Source: Streptomyces sp. CB02414 (GTDB lineage: Bacteria; Actinomycetota; Actinomycetes; Streptomycetales; Streptomycetaceae). Taken from it: DNA of 64,000 bases. Position 1 is the first letter of the stretch. Every line of letters starts with the position of its first letter. The position numbers and the translations under genes were made by a program. Positions 7,601 to 15,413 of this stretch are shown here, one piece after another. The stretch lies in the NCBI RefSeq assembly GCF_001905385.1, contig NZ_LIPF01000003.1, positions 248,001 through 312,000 on the forward strand, in the 5' to 3' direction. The notes below the pieces were generated by a model. The model was not told where the DNA came from, made no database searches, and saw only the letters and a list, made by a program, of their open reading frames with translations.

Positions 7601-9130
7601 ATGGCCGAGGCGATGACGGGGACGCGCGGCGCGGCGGACGAGGCCGGTGCGGTGGATGTGGGGGACGTGGTGAATGTGGTGAATGTGGTGGACGTGACGG
7701 ACGCGGCGGAGTCGGCGGATTCGGCGGGCGGCGCCGAGGGAGGCGTCGGCCGGGTGCCGGACGTGCCCGGGTTCGCGCGGTGGCCCGCCGGCGGGTCGCC
7801 GAAGGCGGAGGGCAAGGCGCTGCGCACGCGCGTCCCGCGGTCCGCGCACGCCGCGCTCGACCTGGACGGCTCCCGCCCGGACGCGGTGAGCGCGGTCGAG
7901 GAGTCCAACCGCGGCCGGATACCCGGGCTCACTCCCATACGCGCGGGCCGGATGGCGGCCACGCCGTTCGCCTTCCTGCGCGGGTCGGCCGGGCTGATGG
8001 CGTACGACCTGGCGCGCACCCCGGTGACCGGCATCGGCGCGCAGATCTGCGGCGACGCGCACGCCGCCAACTTCGGTCTCTACGGCGACGCCCGCGGCGG
8101 CCTCGTCATCGACCTGAACGACTTCGACGAGACCGTGCACGGCCCCTGGGAGTGGGACCTCAAACGGCTCGCCGCCTCGATCGTCCTCGCGGGCCGGGAG
8201 GCCGGCGCCGACGAGGCCACCTGCCGCGAGGCCGCCCATGACACGGCCGGCGCCTACCGGCGCACCATGCGGCTGCTGGCGAAGCTCCCCGCGCTGGACG
8301 CCTGGAACGCCATCGCGGACGAGGAGCTGGTCTCCCACACCGACGCCCACGACCTGCTCGGCACCCTGGAACGGGTCTCCGAGAAGGCCCGCGCCAACAC
8401 CAGCGGACGCTTCGCCGCCAAGTCGACCGAGGCCACCGAGGACGGCGGACGGCGTTTCGTGGACGCCCCGCCGGTGCTGCGGCGCGTCCCGGCCGCCGAG
8501 GCGGCGTCGGTCGCGGCGGCCCTGGAGCCGTACCTGGCGACCCTCTCCGAGGACCGGCTCCCGCTGCTCGCCCGGTACGCCGTGCACGATGTCGCCTTCC
8601 GGGTCGTGGGCACCGGCAGCGTCGGTACGCGGTCGTACGTCGTCCTGCTCCTGGACCACCGAGGTGAACCGCTCGTGCTCCAGGTGAAGGAGGCCCGGCC
8701 CTCCGCGCTGCTGCCCCACCTGGCGACCGCGGGGTTCGACGCCCCCGGGGCGGGGCACGAGGGGCGCCGGGTGGTCATGGGGCAGAAGCGGATGCAGGTG
8801 GTCAGCGACATCCTGCTGGGCTGGACCACGGTCGACGGGCGGCCCTTCCAGGTACGGCAGTTCCGCAACCGCAAGGGCAGTGTCGACGCCACCGCCCTGG
8901 CCGCCGACCAGATGGACGACTACGGCCGGATGACCGGCGCCCTGCTGGCCCGTGCCCACGCGCACAGCGCCGACCCGCGGCTGATCGCCGGCTACTGCGG
9001 CAAGAACGGCGAGCTGGACGAGGCGGTGGCCGCCTTCGCCGTGGCCTACGCCGACCGCACGGAGGCCGATCACGCCGTACTGCTCGCCGCCGTGCGGACG
9101 GGGCGGGTCGCGGCGGAGCTGGGGGTGTGA
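7601..9130 (+). CDS. DUF2252 family protein
   Basis: A 509-residue protein. After a low-complexity N-terminus (V/D/A-rich, with alternating VVNVV-type repeats near residues 20-35) comes the DUF2252 domain, recognisable by TPIRAGRMAATPFAFLRGSA, the CGDAHAANFG motif and DLNDFDETVHGPWEWDLKRL, then VQVKEARPS and a final YADRTEADHA region. The CGDAHxxNFG and DxNDFDE motifs resemble phosphotransferase-fold (aminoglycoside kinase-like) active-site loops, but no reaction is established for the family. The ATG at 7601 was chosen because GGGGAGG lies upstream; an in-frame ATG exists at 7529. Confidence 0.85.
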   Translation: MAEAMTGTRGAADEAGAVDVGDVVNVVNVVDVTDAAESADSAGGAEGGVGRVPDVPGFARWPAGGSPKAEGKALRTRVPRSAHAALDLDGSRPDAVSAVEESNRGRIPGLTPIRAGRMAATPFAFLRGSAGLMAYDLARTPVTGIGAQICGDAHAANFGLYGDARGGLVIDLNDFDETVHGPWEWDLKRLAASIVLAGREAGADEATCREAAHDTAGAYRRTMRLLAKLPALDAWNAIADEELVSHTDAHDLLGTLERVSEKARANTSGRFAAKSTEATEDGGRRFVDAPPVLRRVPAAEAASVAAALEPYLATLSEDRLPLLARYAVHDVAFRVVGTGSVGTRSYVVLLLDHRGEPLVLQVKEARPSALLPHLATAGFDAPGAGHEGRRVVMGQKRMQVVSDILLGWTTVDGRPFQVRQFRNRKGSVDATALAADQMDDYGRMTGALLARAHAHSADPRLIAGYCGKNGELDEAVAAFAVAYADRTEADHAVLLAAVRTGRVAAELGV

Positions 9131-9190
9131 GGCGGTCTGCCGGACACCGCGCGGGCGGCCTCCCCGGCCCGCAGGCCTTGGGGCGCGACT

Positions 9191-9223
9191 CCCTCCACGC
9201 TCGACTGCGCTCGCGCGGGAGGG
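9191..9223 (+). terminator. Hairpin after the DUF2252 gene
   Basis: The arms CCCTCCACGC (9191-9200) and GCGCGGGAGGG (9213-9223) pair imperfectly around a 12-base loop. It resembles the GC-rich interspersed hairpins common in Streptomyces and probably ends the DUF2252 transcript. Confidence 0.45.
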
Positions 9224-9296
9224 CCCCATCGGCTCCGCTCACCCGCACTGATCAGGTGCCGTCGGCTCGCTGCGACCTGATCCGCCGGACAGGCCC

Positions 9297-9302
9297 TAGG
9301 CT
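9297..9302 (+). promoter_or_regulatory. -10 box TAGGCT, leaderless arrangement
   Basis: TAGGCT ends six bases before the GTG at 9309, so transcription should begin at or next to the start codon. No ribosome site is seen. Confidence 0.5.
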
Positions 9303-9308
9303 GGTCGG

Positions 9309-10124
9309 GTGACGACGCCCGAAGCTGAGCCCGAGCAGGGGGGTGCGCCGCGTCCCGAGGAACGGCTGGAGAAGGCCGTACGGGCCGCCGAGCAGGCACT
9401 CATCGAGTACGAGATCGCGCTGGAGACCTTCCGCGTGGAGGTGGAGAACTTCTCCCGCCTGCACGAGCAGCGGCTCGGACCGGTGTACGCGCGCCTGGAG
9501 GAGCTGGAGGCGCAGATCCTGGAGGCACGGGCCGCCCGCACCGGTGACGCCGAGGACCGGCGCCGGGCCGACGAGGCGCGGGCCCGGCTGATGCCCATCC
9601 CCGGGGTCGAGGAGCTGCTGCACGGCTGGATGGACGGGGACGGGCTGTTCCCGGAGGCCACGGCGATGCTCACGGACCAGGCGGTACGCCCCCCGCAGCG
9701 GGTGCGGCCGAGCGAGGAGGCCCGCAAGCTCTACCGCGAGCTGGCCCGCAAGGCCCACCCCGACCTGGCGCAGGAGGAGGACGAGCGGGCCCGGCGCGAG
9801 GAGTTCATCACCCGGGTCAACGCCGCCTACGCCCGCGGTGACGAGGAAGCGCTGCGTGAGCTGGCCGGGGAGTGGGCCGCGGGGCCGGTGCCCGAGCGGC
9901 GCCCGAGCCGGGGCGAAGAGCTGTACGCCCGCCTCGAATGGCTCGACCGGCGCAAGGAGATGCTCACGCTGCTCGCCAAGGAGCTGGAGGAGAGCGCGAT
10001 CGGCGGCATGCTGCGGCTGGCCCCGGACGATCCCGACCGGCTGCTGGAGGAGATCGCCGAACAGCTCGCGACCCAGGTGCGGGAGCGCGAGGCGGAGCTG
10101 GCGGCGGCGCTCGGGCAGGAGTGA
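9309..10124 (+). CDS. J-domain-like coiled-coil protein
   Basis: A 271-residue protein. Residues about 10-100 are Glu/Arg/Ala-rich and predicted coiled coil. A J-domain-like segment follows: YRELARKAHPDLAQEEDE with the HPD tripeptide at 150-152, then FITRVNAAYARGD. A second charged helical region fills the C-terminus. J domains stimulate DnaK ATPase; here only the helix II/HPD/helix III core is evident, so Hsp70 partnership is an inference. It is followed 32 nt later by a rhodanese gene. The GTG start has a -10 box immediately upstream instead of a ribosome site. Confidence 0.8.
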   Translation: MTTPEAEPEQGGAPRPEERLEKAVRAAEQALIEYEIALETFRVEVENFSRLHEQRLGPVYARLEELEAQILEARAARTGDAEDRRRADEARARLMPIPGVEELLHGWMDGDGLFPEATAMLTDQAVRPPQRVRPSEEARKLYRELARKAHPDLAQEEDERARREEFITRVNAAYARGDEEALRELAGEWAAGPVPERRPSRGEELYARLEWLDRRKEMLTLLAKELEESAIGGMLRLAPDDPDRLLEEIAEQLATQVREREAELAAALGQE

Positions 10125-10142
10125 GCCGGGCGGTGGCTCCGG

Positions 10143-10148
10143 TAGCGT
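10143..10148 (+). promoter_or_regulatory. -10 box TAGCGT, leaderless arrangement
   Basis: TAGCGT ends seven bases before the ATG at 10156. The same hexamer and spacing occurs before the quinone oxidoreductase gene at 27608. Confidence 0.5.
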
Positions 10149-10155
10149 CTGGGGC

Positions 10156-10503
10156 ATGAGTTTCGGAGCTGGTGTGCCCACGGTCGAGGTCACGGACCTC
10201 AAGGACGGCGACTTCCTGCTGGACGTCCGCGAGGACGACGAGTGGCAGGCGGGTCACGCCGCCGGGGCGCTGCACATTCCCATCAGCGAGTTCGTCGCCC
10301 GGTACGGTGAGCTGACCGACGCCGCGCCGCAGGACGGCCGCGTCCACGTGATCTGCCGCTCCGGCGGCCGTTCGGCCCAGGTCACCATGTACCTGGTCCA
10401 GCAGGGCGTCGACGCCGTGAACGTCGCCGGCGGCATGCAGGTGTGGGCGGCGGCCGGGCGGCCCGTGGTGGACGGCAAGGGCGAGCCGGGGCACGTCGTC
10501 TAG
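10156..10503 (+). CDS. Single-domain rhodanese-like sulfurtransferase
   Basis: A 115-residue cytoplasmic protein, the size of one rhodanese domain. The N-terminal LLDVREDDEWQAGHAAGALHIP pattern and the active-site loop CRSGGRS with C67 are intact, so a persulfide-carrying enzyme is likely. No partner is indicated beyond the J-domain-like gene 32 nt upstream. The GTG/ATG choices leave only the ATG at 10156 in keeping with the domain start. Confidence 0.9.
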   Translation: MSFGAGVPTVEVTDLKDGDFLLDVREDDEWQAGHAAGALHIPISEFVARYGELTDAAPQDGRVHVICRSGGRSAQVTMYLVQQGVDAVNVAGGMQVWAAAGRPVVDGKGEPGHVV

Positions 10504-10689
10504 GACAGGCCCTGGCACCTCCCGCCGGTGTGGTGTCGCCCACGGCGCGGTCGGTCCGCCGGGGGGTGTGCGGGCGGCCGGTCCTGAGTACCGTTCCCGT
10601 TCGAACGTCGCCGAGCAGCCGCACCAGTGGTGCGCGGGCGCCCCGCGGTGGGGCGGGCGGAACGAGGATCAGGACCGGAACGGGGCGGA

Positions 10690-11475
10690 ATGGACGCGTA
10701 CGGCACAGGATCGGACGCCCGGCAGGGGCGGGACGACGATCAGGACGTCCCGGCCGGACCGGCCGGACCCGGCGGCGACATCGGCGAGGCGGGAACCGCC
10801 GGGCTCGCACAGCCCGCCGAGCCCCGCACCGGTGTCGCCGCGCTCTCCCCGCGCTACCAGGTCGGTGCCGTGATCGCCCTCGCGGTCGTCGCTGTCGCCG
10901 TCTGCGCCCACCTGGGGCTGGTCTTCCTGCACGTGGCCCCGTCGAACACCCTCACCAAGAAGCACGGCGCCGCGGTGGACGAGTGGGTCTTCCCGGAGTT
11001 CGAGCAGAACTGGAAGCTCTTCGCCCCCAACCCCCTCCAGCAGAACGTGTCCGTCCAGGTCCGCGCCGAGGTGAGCACCGCGGACGGCGGTATACGCACG
11101 ACCGGCTGGTACGACCTGTCCGCCGAGGACGGCCGGGCCATCGACGGCAACCCGGCGCCGAGCCACACCCAGCAGAACGAGCTGCGCCGGGCCTGGGACT
11201 TCTTCGTCGCCACCCACGACTCCGACGACCGCCCGGTGGGTCTGCGCGGCACGCTCTCCGAGTCCTATCTGCGGCGCATCGCGGTCCTGCGGCTGGAACG
11301 CAACGACGCCGCCGGACCGGACGGCGTGGTCGAGCGCGTCCAGTACCGCTCCCGGACCACCAACGTGGAGCCGCCCCCGTGGAGCGGGGTGAAGGTCTCC
11401 GACCGGCCCACCGTGCGCCAACTGCCCTGGTGGCCGGTGTCCGGCGAGAGTGAGAAGAAGGGGGGCGCCGCGTGA
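10690..11475 (+). CDS. DUF5819 family membrane protein
   Basis: A 261-residue protein. The first 55 residues are hydrophilic and Gly/Asp/Ala-rich. One membrane segment (about residues 60-82) is followed by an extracytoplasmic domain containing DEWVFPEFEQNWKLFAPNP, the DUF5819 signature, and PPPWSG near the end. The function is not known. Its stop overlaps the GTG start of the HTTM gene by four bases, so the two are probably made in fixed ratio and may form a complex. I chose the ATG at 10690; an earlier in-frame start lies at 10627. Confidence 0.85.
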   Translation: MDAYGTGSDARQGRDDDQDVPAGPAGPGGDIGEAGTAGLAQPAEPRTGVAALSPRYQVGAVIALAVVAVAVCAHLGLVFLHVAPSNTLTKKHGAAVDEWVFPEFEQNWKLFAPNPLQQNVSVQVRAEVSTADGGIRTTGWYDLSAEDGRAIDGNPAPSHTQQNELRRAWDFFVATHDSDDRPVGLRGTLSESYLRRIAVLRLERNDAAGPDGVVERVQYRSRTTNVEPPPWSGVKVSDRPTVRQLPWWPVSGESEKKGGAA

Positions 11476-12788
11476 ACCGCATCGTCCTCTCCGTCTCCCG
11501 CGGCATCGCCCGCGTCACCGGTGCCGCGCTCGGCCCGTACCAGACGGCCGTGATCCGCATCGGCTTCAGCGCCACCTGGCTGCTGTTCCTGCTGCGTGAG
11601 CTGCCCCACCGCCACGAGCTGTACGGCCCCGACAGCCCCTGGGGCCACGACCTCGCCGAGCAGCTGATCGCGGACAACGGCGCCTTCACCGTGCTGATGT
11701 GGTCCGACGGGCAGGTCTGGTTCGAGATCGTCTACGCGCTGGCCGTACTGAGCAGCGTGCTGCTCCTGCTGGGCTGGCGTACCCGGACCGTGTCCGTCCT
11801 CTTCATGGTCGGCGTGCTGTCCCTGCAGAACCGCAGCGTGTTCATGGGGGACGGCGGCGACAACGTCCTGCACCTGATGAGCATGTACCTGGTCCTCACC
11901 CGCTGCGGCCAGGTCTGGTCGCTGGACGCCCGCCGGGCGCGGCGCGCCGAGGAGGCACGGGCCCGCGGTGAGCGGGTGGCGGACCGGGTCGGGCCGGTGC
12001 TGTGGTGCGTGTTCGGGTTCGTGCTGCTCACGGTGACGCTGGCGGGCGGGCTGAACGGCGACTGGTTCGTCCCGGCGCTGCTGTGGGCGGTGTGGGTGGC
12101 GCAGGGCCTGTGGTGGGCCGTGGGACGCGGCACGGGGAGCGGCCAGCCGCGCATCCTGCTCGACGTGGTCACCAACGTCGTGCACAACGGCGCCCTGGTC
12201 GTGATCATGGCCGAGGCCTGTCTGATCTACGCCACGGCGGGCTGGTACAAGATCCAGGGCTCGCGCTGGCAGGACGGCACCGCGGTCTTCTACCCGCTGC
12301 ACCTGGACTACTTCTCGCCGTGGCCCGCGCTCTCCGACGCCCTGTCGGCCAGCGGCACGATGGTCATGCTCATCACCTACGGCACGGTCGCCGTGCAGGT
12401 CGCCTTCCCGTTCACGCTGTTCAACCGGCGGGTCAAGAACGTGCTGCTGGCCGCCATGATGACCGAGCACGCGGTGATCGCCGTGGTGCTGGGGCTGCCG
12501 TTCTTCTCGCTGGCGATGATCGCCGCCGACGCGGTCTTCCTGCCGACCTCCTTCCTGCGCCGGACGGGCGGCTGGGCGGTACGCGGGCGGGACCGGCTGC
12601 TGCTCCTGCTGCCGGGCTCGCGGGCGGGCGGGCTGCCGGCCGGGGGCGGGGACGGCGGCGGTACGGCGACGGTGCCCGGGCCGCGCGCCCGTTCCGGCGG
12701 GAGTGGTGCGCAGGAGGCCGGCGTCCAGCAGACCGGTTCCGGGGGCAAAGGGGGCCCCGAGCCCACGCACGTAGGCTTCGGGGCATGA
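11472..12788 (+). CDS. HTTM domain integral membrane protein (VKGC-like)
   Basis: A 438-residue protein with several membrane segments and the HTTM pattern (horizontally transferred transmembrane domain, related to vitamin K-dependent gamma-carboxylase): IRIGFSATWLLFLLRELP, the loop WSDGQVWF, LLGWRTR, GDGGDNVLHLMSMYL and WYKIQGSRWQDGTAVFYPLH. The C-terminal 70 residues are Gly/Pro/Ala-rich and probably cytoplasmic. Bacterial HTTM proteins have no agreed substrate. It is coupled to the DUF5819 gene by GTGA and to the downstream methyltransferase by ATGA. Confidence 0.87.
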   Translation: MNRIVLSVSRGIARVTGAALGPYQTAVIRIGFSATWLLFLLRELPHRHELYGPDSPWGHDLAEQLIADNGAFTVLMWSDGQVWFEIVYALAVLSSVLLLLGWRTRTVSVLFMVGVLSLQNRSVFMGDGGDNVLHLMSMYLVLTRCGQVWSLDARRARRAEEARARGERVADRVGPVLWCVFGFVLLTVTLAGGLNGDWFVPALLWAVWVAQGLWWAVGRGTGSGQPRILLDVVTNVVHNGALVVIMAEACLIYATAGWYKIQGSRWQDGTAVFYPLHLDYFSPWPALSDALSASGTMVMLITYGTVAVQVAFPFTLFNRRVKNVLLAAMMTEHAVIAVVLGLPFFSLAMIAADAVFLPTSFLRRTGGWAVRGRDRLLLLLPGSRAGGLPAGGGDGGGTATVPGPRARSGGSGAQEAGVQQTGSGGKGGPEPTHVGFGA

Positions 12789-13552
12789 CCGACCCCGACC
12801 TCGACCCGCTCGCCGACTGGCGCCGGTACGCCGGTGCCTGCGTGCTGCTCGACGGCTTCCACGCCCTCAAGCACGCGCTGCGCTTCGGTGCCGAGGTCCC
12901 CGTGGCCGTCACCGCCGACCGCCCGGCGGCCCTGGCCCTCGCCGACGAGCTGGCACCCGACGTACGGTCCGCCCTGGACGGGCTGCTGACCGAGGTGGCG
13001 CCGGAGACGTACGCATCCCTCGTGCCGCGCCCGCACCCGACCGCGGTGGCCGCCCTGGCCGTACGGCCCTCCCGCGAGGCCGGACTTCGGGCGCTGGCGC
13101 ACACGCCCCGCCGGGCGCCCGTGGTCGTCCTCGACCAGCCGCGCAACCTCGGCAACGCGGGGGCGGTGATCCGGCTGGCCGCCGGTTTCGGGGCGACCGG
13201 TGTCGTGACCACCGGCACCCTCGACCCGTGGCACCCCACGGTGGTGCGGGGCGGGGCCGGGCTGCACTTCGCGACCGCGGTGGAGCGGCTGGAGGTGGCG
13301 GAGCTGCCGTCCGGGCCGCTGTTCGCGCTGGACCCGGGGGGCGAGGACATCCGCGGGCTGAAGCTGCCGGACGACGCGCTGCTCGCCTTCGGCTCCGAGC
13401 GCAGCGGGCTGTCGCGGGAGCTGCGCGCGCGGGCCGACCACCTGGTGGCGCTGCCGATGCGCCCCCAGGTCTCCAGCTACAACCTCGCGACCAGCGTGGC
13501 CATGACGCTGTACCACTGGAGTGCCACCGGGGGCGCGATCCAGGACTCCTAG
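12785..13552 (+). CDS. SpoU/TrmH-type RNA 2'-O-methyltransferase
   Basis: A 255-residue SPOUT enzyme. The three SpoU motifs are present: NLGNAGAVIR, LLAFGSERSGLS and ALPMRPQVSSYNLATSVAMTLY, the last forming the knotted SAM site and dimer face. The substrate (tRNA or rRNA position) cannot be read from sequence. The start overlaps the HTTM stop (ATGA), and the 3' end overlaps the convergent paaN gene by four bases. Confidence 0.9.
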   Translation: MTDPDLDPLADWRRYAGACVLLDGFHALKHALRFGAEVPVAVTADRPAALALADELAPDVRSALDGLLTEVAPETYASLVPRPHPTAVAALAVRPSREAGLRALAHTPRRAPVVVLDQPRNLGNAGAVIRLAAGFGATGVVTTGTLDPWHPTVVRGGAGLHFATAVERLEVAELPSGPLFALDPGGEDIRGLKLPDDALLAFGSERSGLSRELRARADHLVALPMRPQVSSYNLATSVAMTLYHWSATGGAIQDS

Positions 13553-15240
13553 GCCTGGCGGCGGACCTCCACCACCCGGAAGCGGCCCGCGACGAACGCG
13601 CCGTCGCACAGGGCCGCGTTGGCCGCCGGGTTGCCGCCCGAGCCGTGGAAGTCGGAGAAGGCGGCCGTCTGGTTGACGTACACCCCGCCGGTGAGGTTGA
13701 GGGAGAGCTGGGCGGCCTCCTCCAGGCAGGCCTCCCGCACGGACTGCTCGACCTCCGGGTCGGTCGTGTACGCGCCGACCGTCATCGCGCCCTTCTCGCG
13801 GACGCTGTGGCGCAGCAGCTGAACGGCGTGGTCGGCGGAGTCGACGGCGACGGTGAAGGAGACCGGGCCGAAGCACTCGCTGGTCCAGGCGGCCTCGTCG
13901 TCGGGCTTGGCGCCGTCCAGCTTGACGATCACCGGGGTGCGCACGACCGCGTCCGGGAACTCCGGGTTGGCCACCTCGCGGGAGGCGAGGGCTACCTCGC
14001 CGAGTCCGGCGGCGGCCTCCAGGCGGGCCTTGACGTCCGGGTTGACGATGGCGCCGAGCAGGGCGTTGGCGCGGGCGTCGTCGCCGAGGAGGCCCTCGAC
14101 GGCACGGGCGAGGTCGGCGGTCACCTCGTCGTAGGTCCTGTGGCCCTGGTCGGTGCGGATGCCGTCGCGGGGGATCAGCAGGTTCTGCGGGGTGGTGCAC
14201 ATCTGGCCGCTGTAGAGGGACAGCGAGAACGCCAGGTTGCCGAGCATGCCCTTGTAGTCGTCGGTCGACTCGACGATCACCGTGTTGACGCCGGCCTTCT
14301 CGGTGAAGACCTGGGCCTGGCGGGCGTTGGCCTCCAGCCAGTCGCCGAAGGAGGTGGAGCCGGTGTAGTCGATGATCCGGATCTCGGGCCGGGTGGCCAG
14401 GGTCTTGGCGATGCCCTCGCCGGGGCGCTCGGCGGCCAGCGCGACCAGGTTCGGGTCGAAACCGGCCTCGGTGAGGACGTCGCGGGCGACCCGCACGGTC
14501 ATCGCGAGCGGCAGCACCGCGCGGGGGTGGGGCTTGACCAGGACCGCGTTGCCGGTGGCGAGGGAGGCGAACAAGCCCGGGTAGCCGTTCCACGTCGGGA
14601 AGGTGTTGCAGCCGATGACCAGACCGATGCCGCGCGGGACCGGCGTGAACGTCTTGGTCAGTGCGAGCGGGTCGCGCTTGCCCTGCGGCTTGGTCCACTC
14701 GGCCGTGTCGGGGGTGCGGGACTGCTCCACGTACGCGTACGCCACCGCCTCCAGGCCGCGGTCCTGCGCGTGCGGGCCGCCCGCCTGGAAGGCCATCATG
14801 AAGGCCTGCCCGGAGGTGTGCATGACCGCCTGGGCGAACTCCATGGTGCGGTCCGCGATCCGCTTGAGGATCTCCAGGCAGACCATCGCACGCACTTCCG
14901 CGCCCGCGTCCCGCCACGCCCGCTGCCCCGCCCGCATGGCGGGCAGCAGCACGTCGAGGTCCGCGTGCGGGTACTCCACGCCCAGCTCGATCCCGTACGG
15001 GGAGACCTCGCCGCCGACCCAGTCGTCGGTGCCGGGCTGGCCGAGGTCGAGGCGGGTGCCGAGCAGGGCGTCGAAGGCGGCCTTGCCCGCGGCCGCGTCC
15101 AGGCTGCCGTTCTCCCCGTAGGCCTTGGGGTGTTCGGGGTGGGGTGACCAGTACGCGCGCGTGCGGATCGTCTCCAGCGCCTGGTCCAGGGTCGGCCGGT
15201 GCCGGTCGATCAGCTGGTGCGCGGTGAGTTCGGCGGCCAT
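13549..15240 (-). CDS. paaN: Phenylacetic acid degradation protein PaaN (aldehyde dehydrogenase family)
   Basis: A 563-residue NAD(P)-dependent aldehyde dehydrogenase of the PaaN type. The catalytic cysteine should be C348 in GQMCTTPQ, and the PaaN-type features LVKPHPRAVLPLAMTVRVAR, DYTGSTSFGDWLE and SECFGPVSF are present. In phenylacetate catabolism the equivalent activity oxidises the ring-opened semialdehyde; Streptomyces often keep this gene apart from the paaABCDE operon, so the true substrate is uncertain. It diverges from a 3-hydroxyacyl-CoA dehydrogenase with a TetR-type operator in between. Confidence 0.88.
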   Translation of the reverse strand: MAAELTAHQLIDRHRPTLDQALETIRTRAYWSPHPEHPKAYGENGSLDAAAGKAAFDALLGTRLDLGQPGTDDWVGGEVSPYGIELGVEYPHADLDVLLPAMRAGQRAWRDAGAEVRAMVCLEILKRIADRTMEFAQAVMHTSGQAFMMAFQAGGPHAQDRGLEAVAYAYVEQSRTPDTAEWTKPQGKRDPLALTKTFTPVPRGIGLVIGCNTFPTWNGYPGLFASLATGNAVLVKPHPRAVLPLAMTVRVARDVLTEAGFDPNLVALAAERPGEGIAKTLATRPEIRIIDYTGSTSFGDWLEANARQAQVFTEKAGVNTVIVESTDDYKGMLGNLAFSLSLYSGQMCTTPQNLLIPRDGIRTDQGHRTYDEVTADLARAVEGLLGDDARANALLGAIVNPDVKARLEAAAGLGEVALASREVANPEFPDAVVRTPVIVKLDGAKPDDEAAWTSECFGPVSFTVAVDSADHAVQLLRHSVREKGAMTVGAYTTDPEVEQSVREACLEEAAQLSLNLTGGVYVNQTAAFSDFHGSGGNPAANAALCDGAFVAGRFRVVEVRRQA

Positions 15241-15336
15241 GCGGGACCAACTCCTCGTCTTTCACGAACCCGCCGTCGTCTCCGGCGTCGAGTTCGGGAC
15301 CTGGGGGAAACCTGGGCGGAATGAGGCGGACACGGC

Positions 15337-15365
15337 TAGAGTAACCGAACGATCGGTCGGGACAA
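15337..15365. promoter_or_regulatory. Divergent promoters paaN / hydroxyacyl-CoA dehydrogenase
   Basis: On the plus strand TAGAGT (15337-15342) is a -10 candidate for the dehydrogenase. On the minus strand TTGTCC (15365-15360) and TACTCT (15343-15338) form a -35/-10 pair with a 16-bp spacer for paaN. The two -10 boxes overlap, and the dyad at 15344-15357 fills the paaN spacer and covers the start of the opposite transcript. Confidence 0.55.
15344..15357. promoter_or_regulatory. PaaR-like TetR operator, site 1
   Basis: ACCGAACGATCGGT is a dyad of the form ACCG-NNCGNN-CGGT. It matches the core that I recall for the C. glutamicum TetR-type PaaR operator. Its place between divergent promoters, with a TetR gene closing one of the two transcripts, supports autoregulation. 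A near-identical copy lies at 18197-18210. Confidence 0.7.
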
Positions 15366-15413
15366 GGGGGACCGCCGCATCTGTGGAAAACCCCGTGCGG
15401 GAGGATCGCGCAC

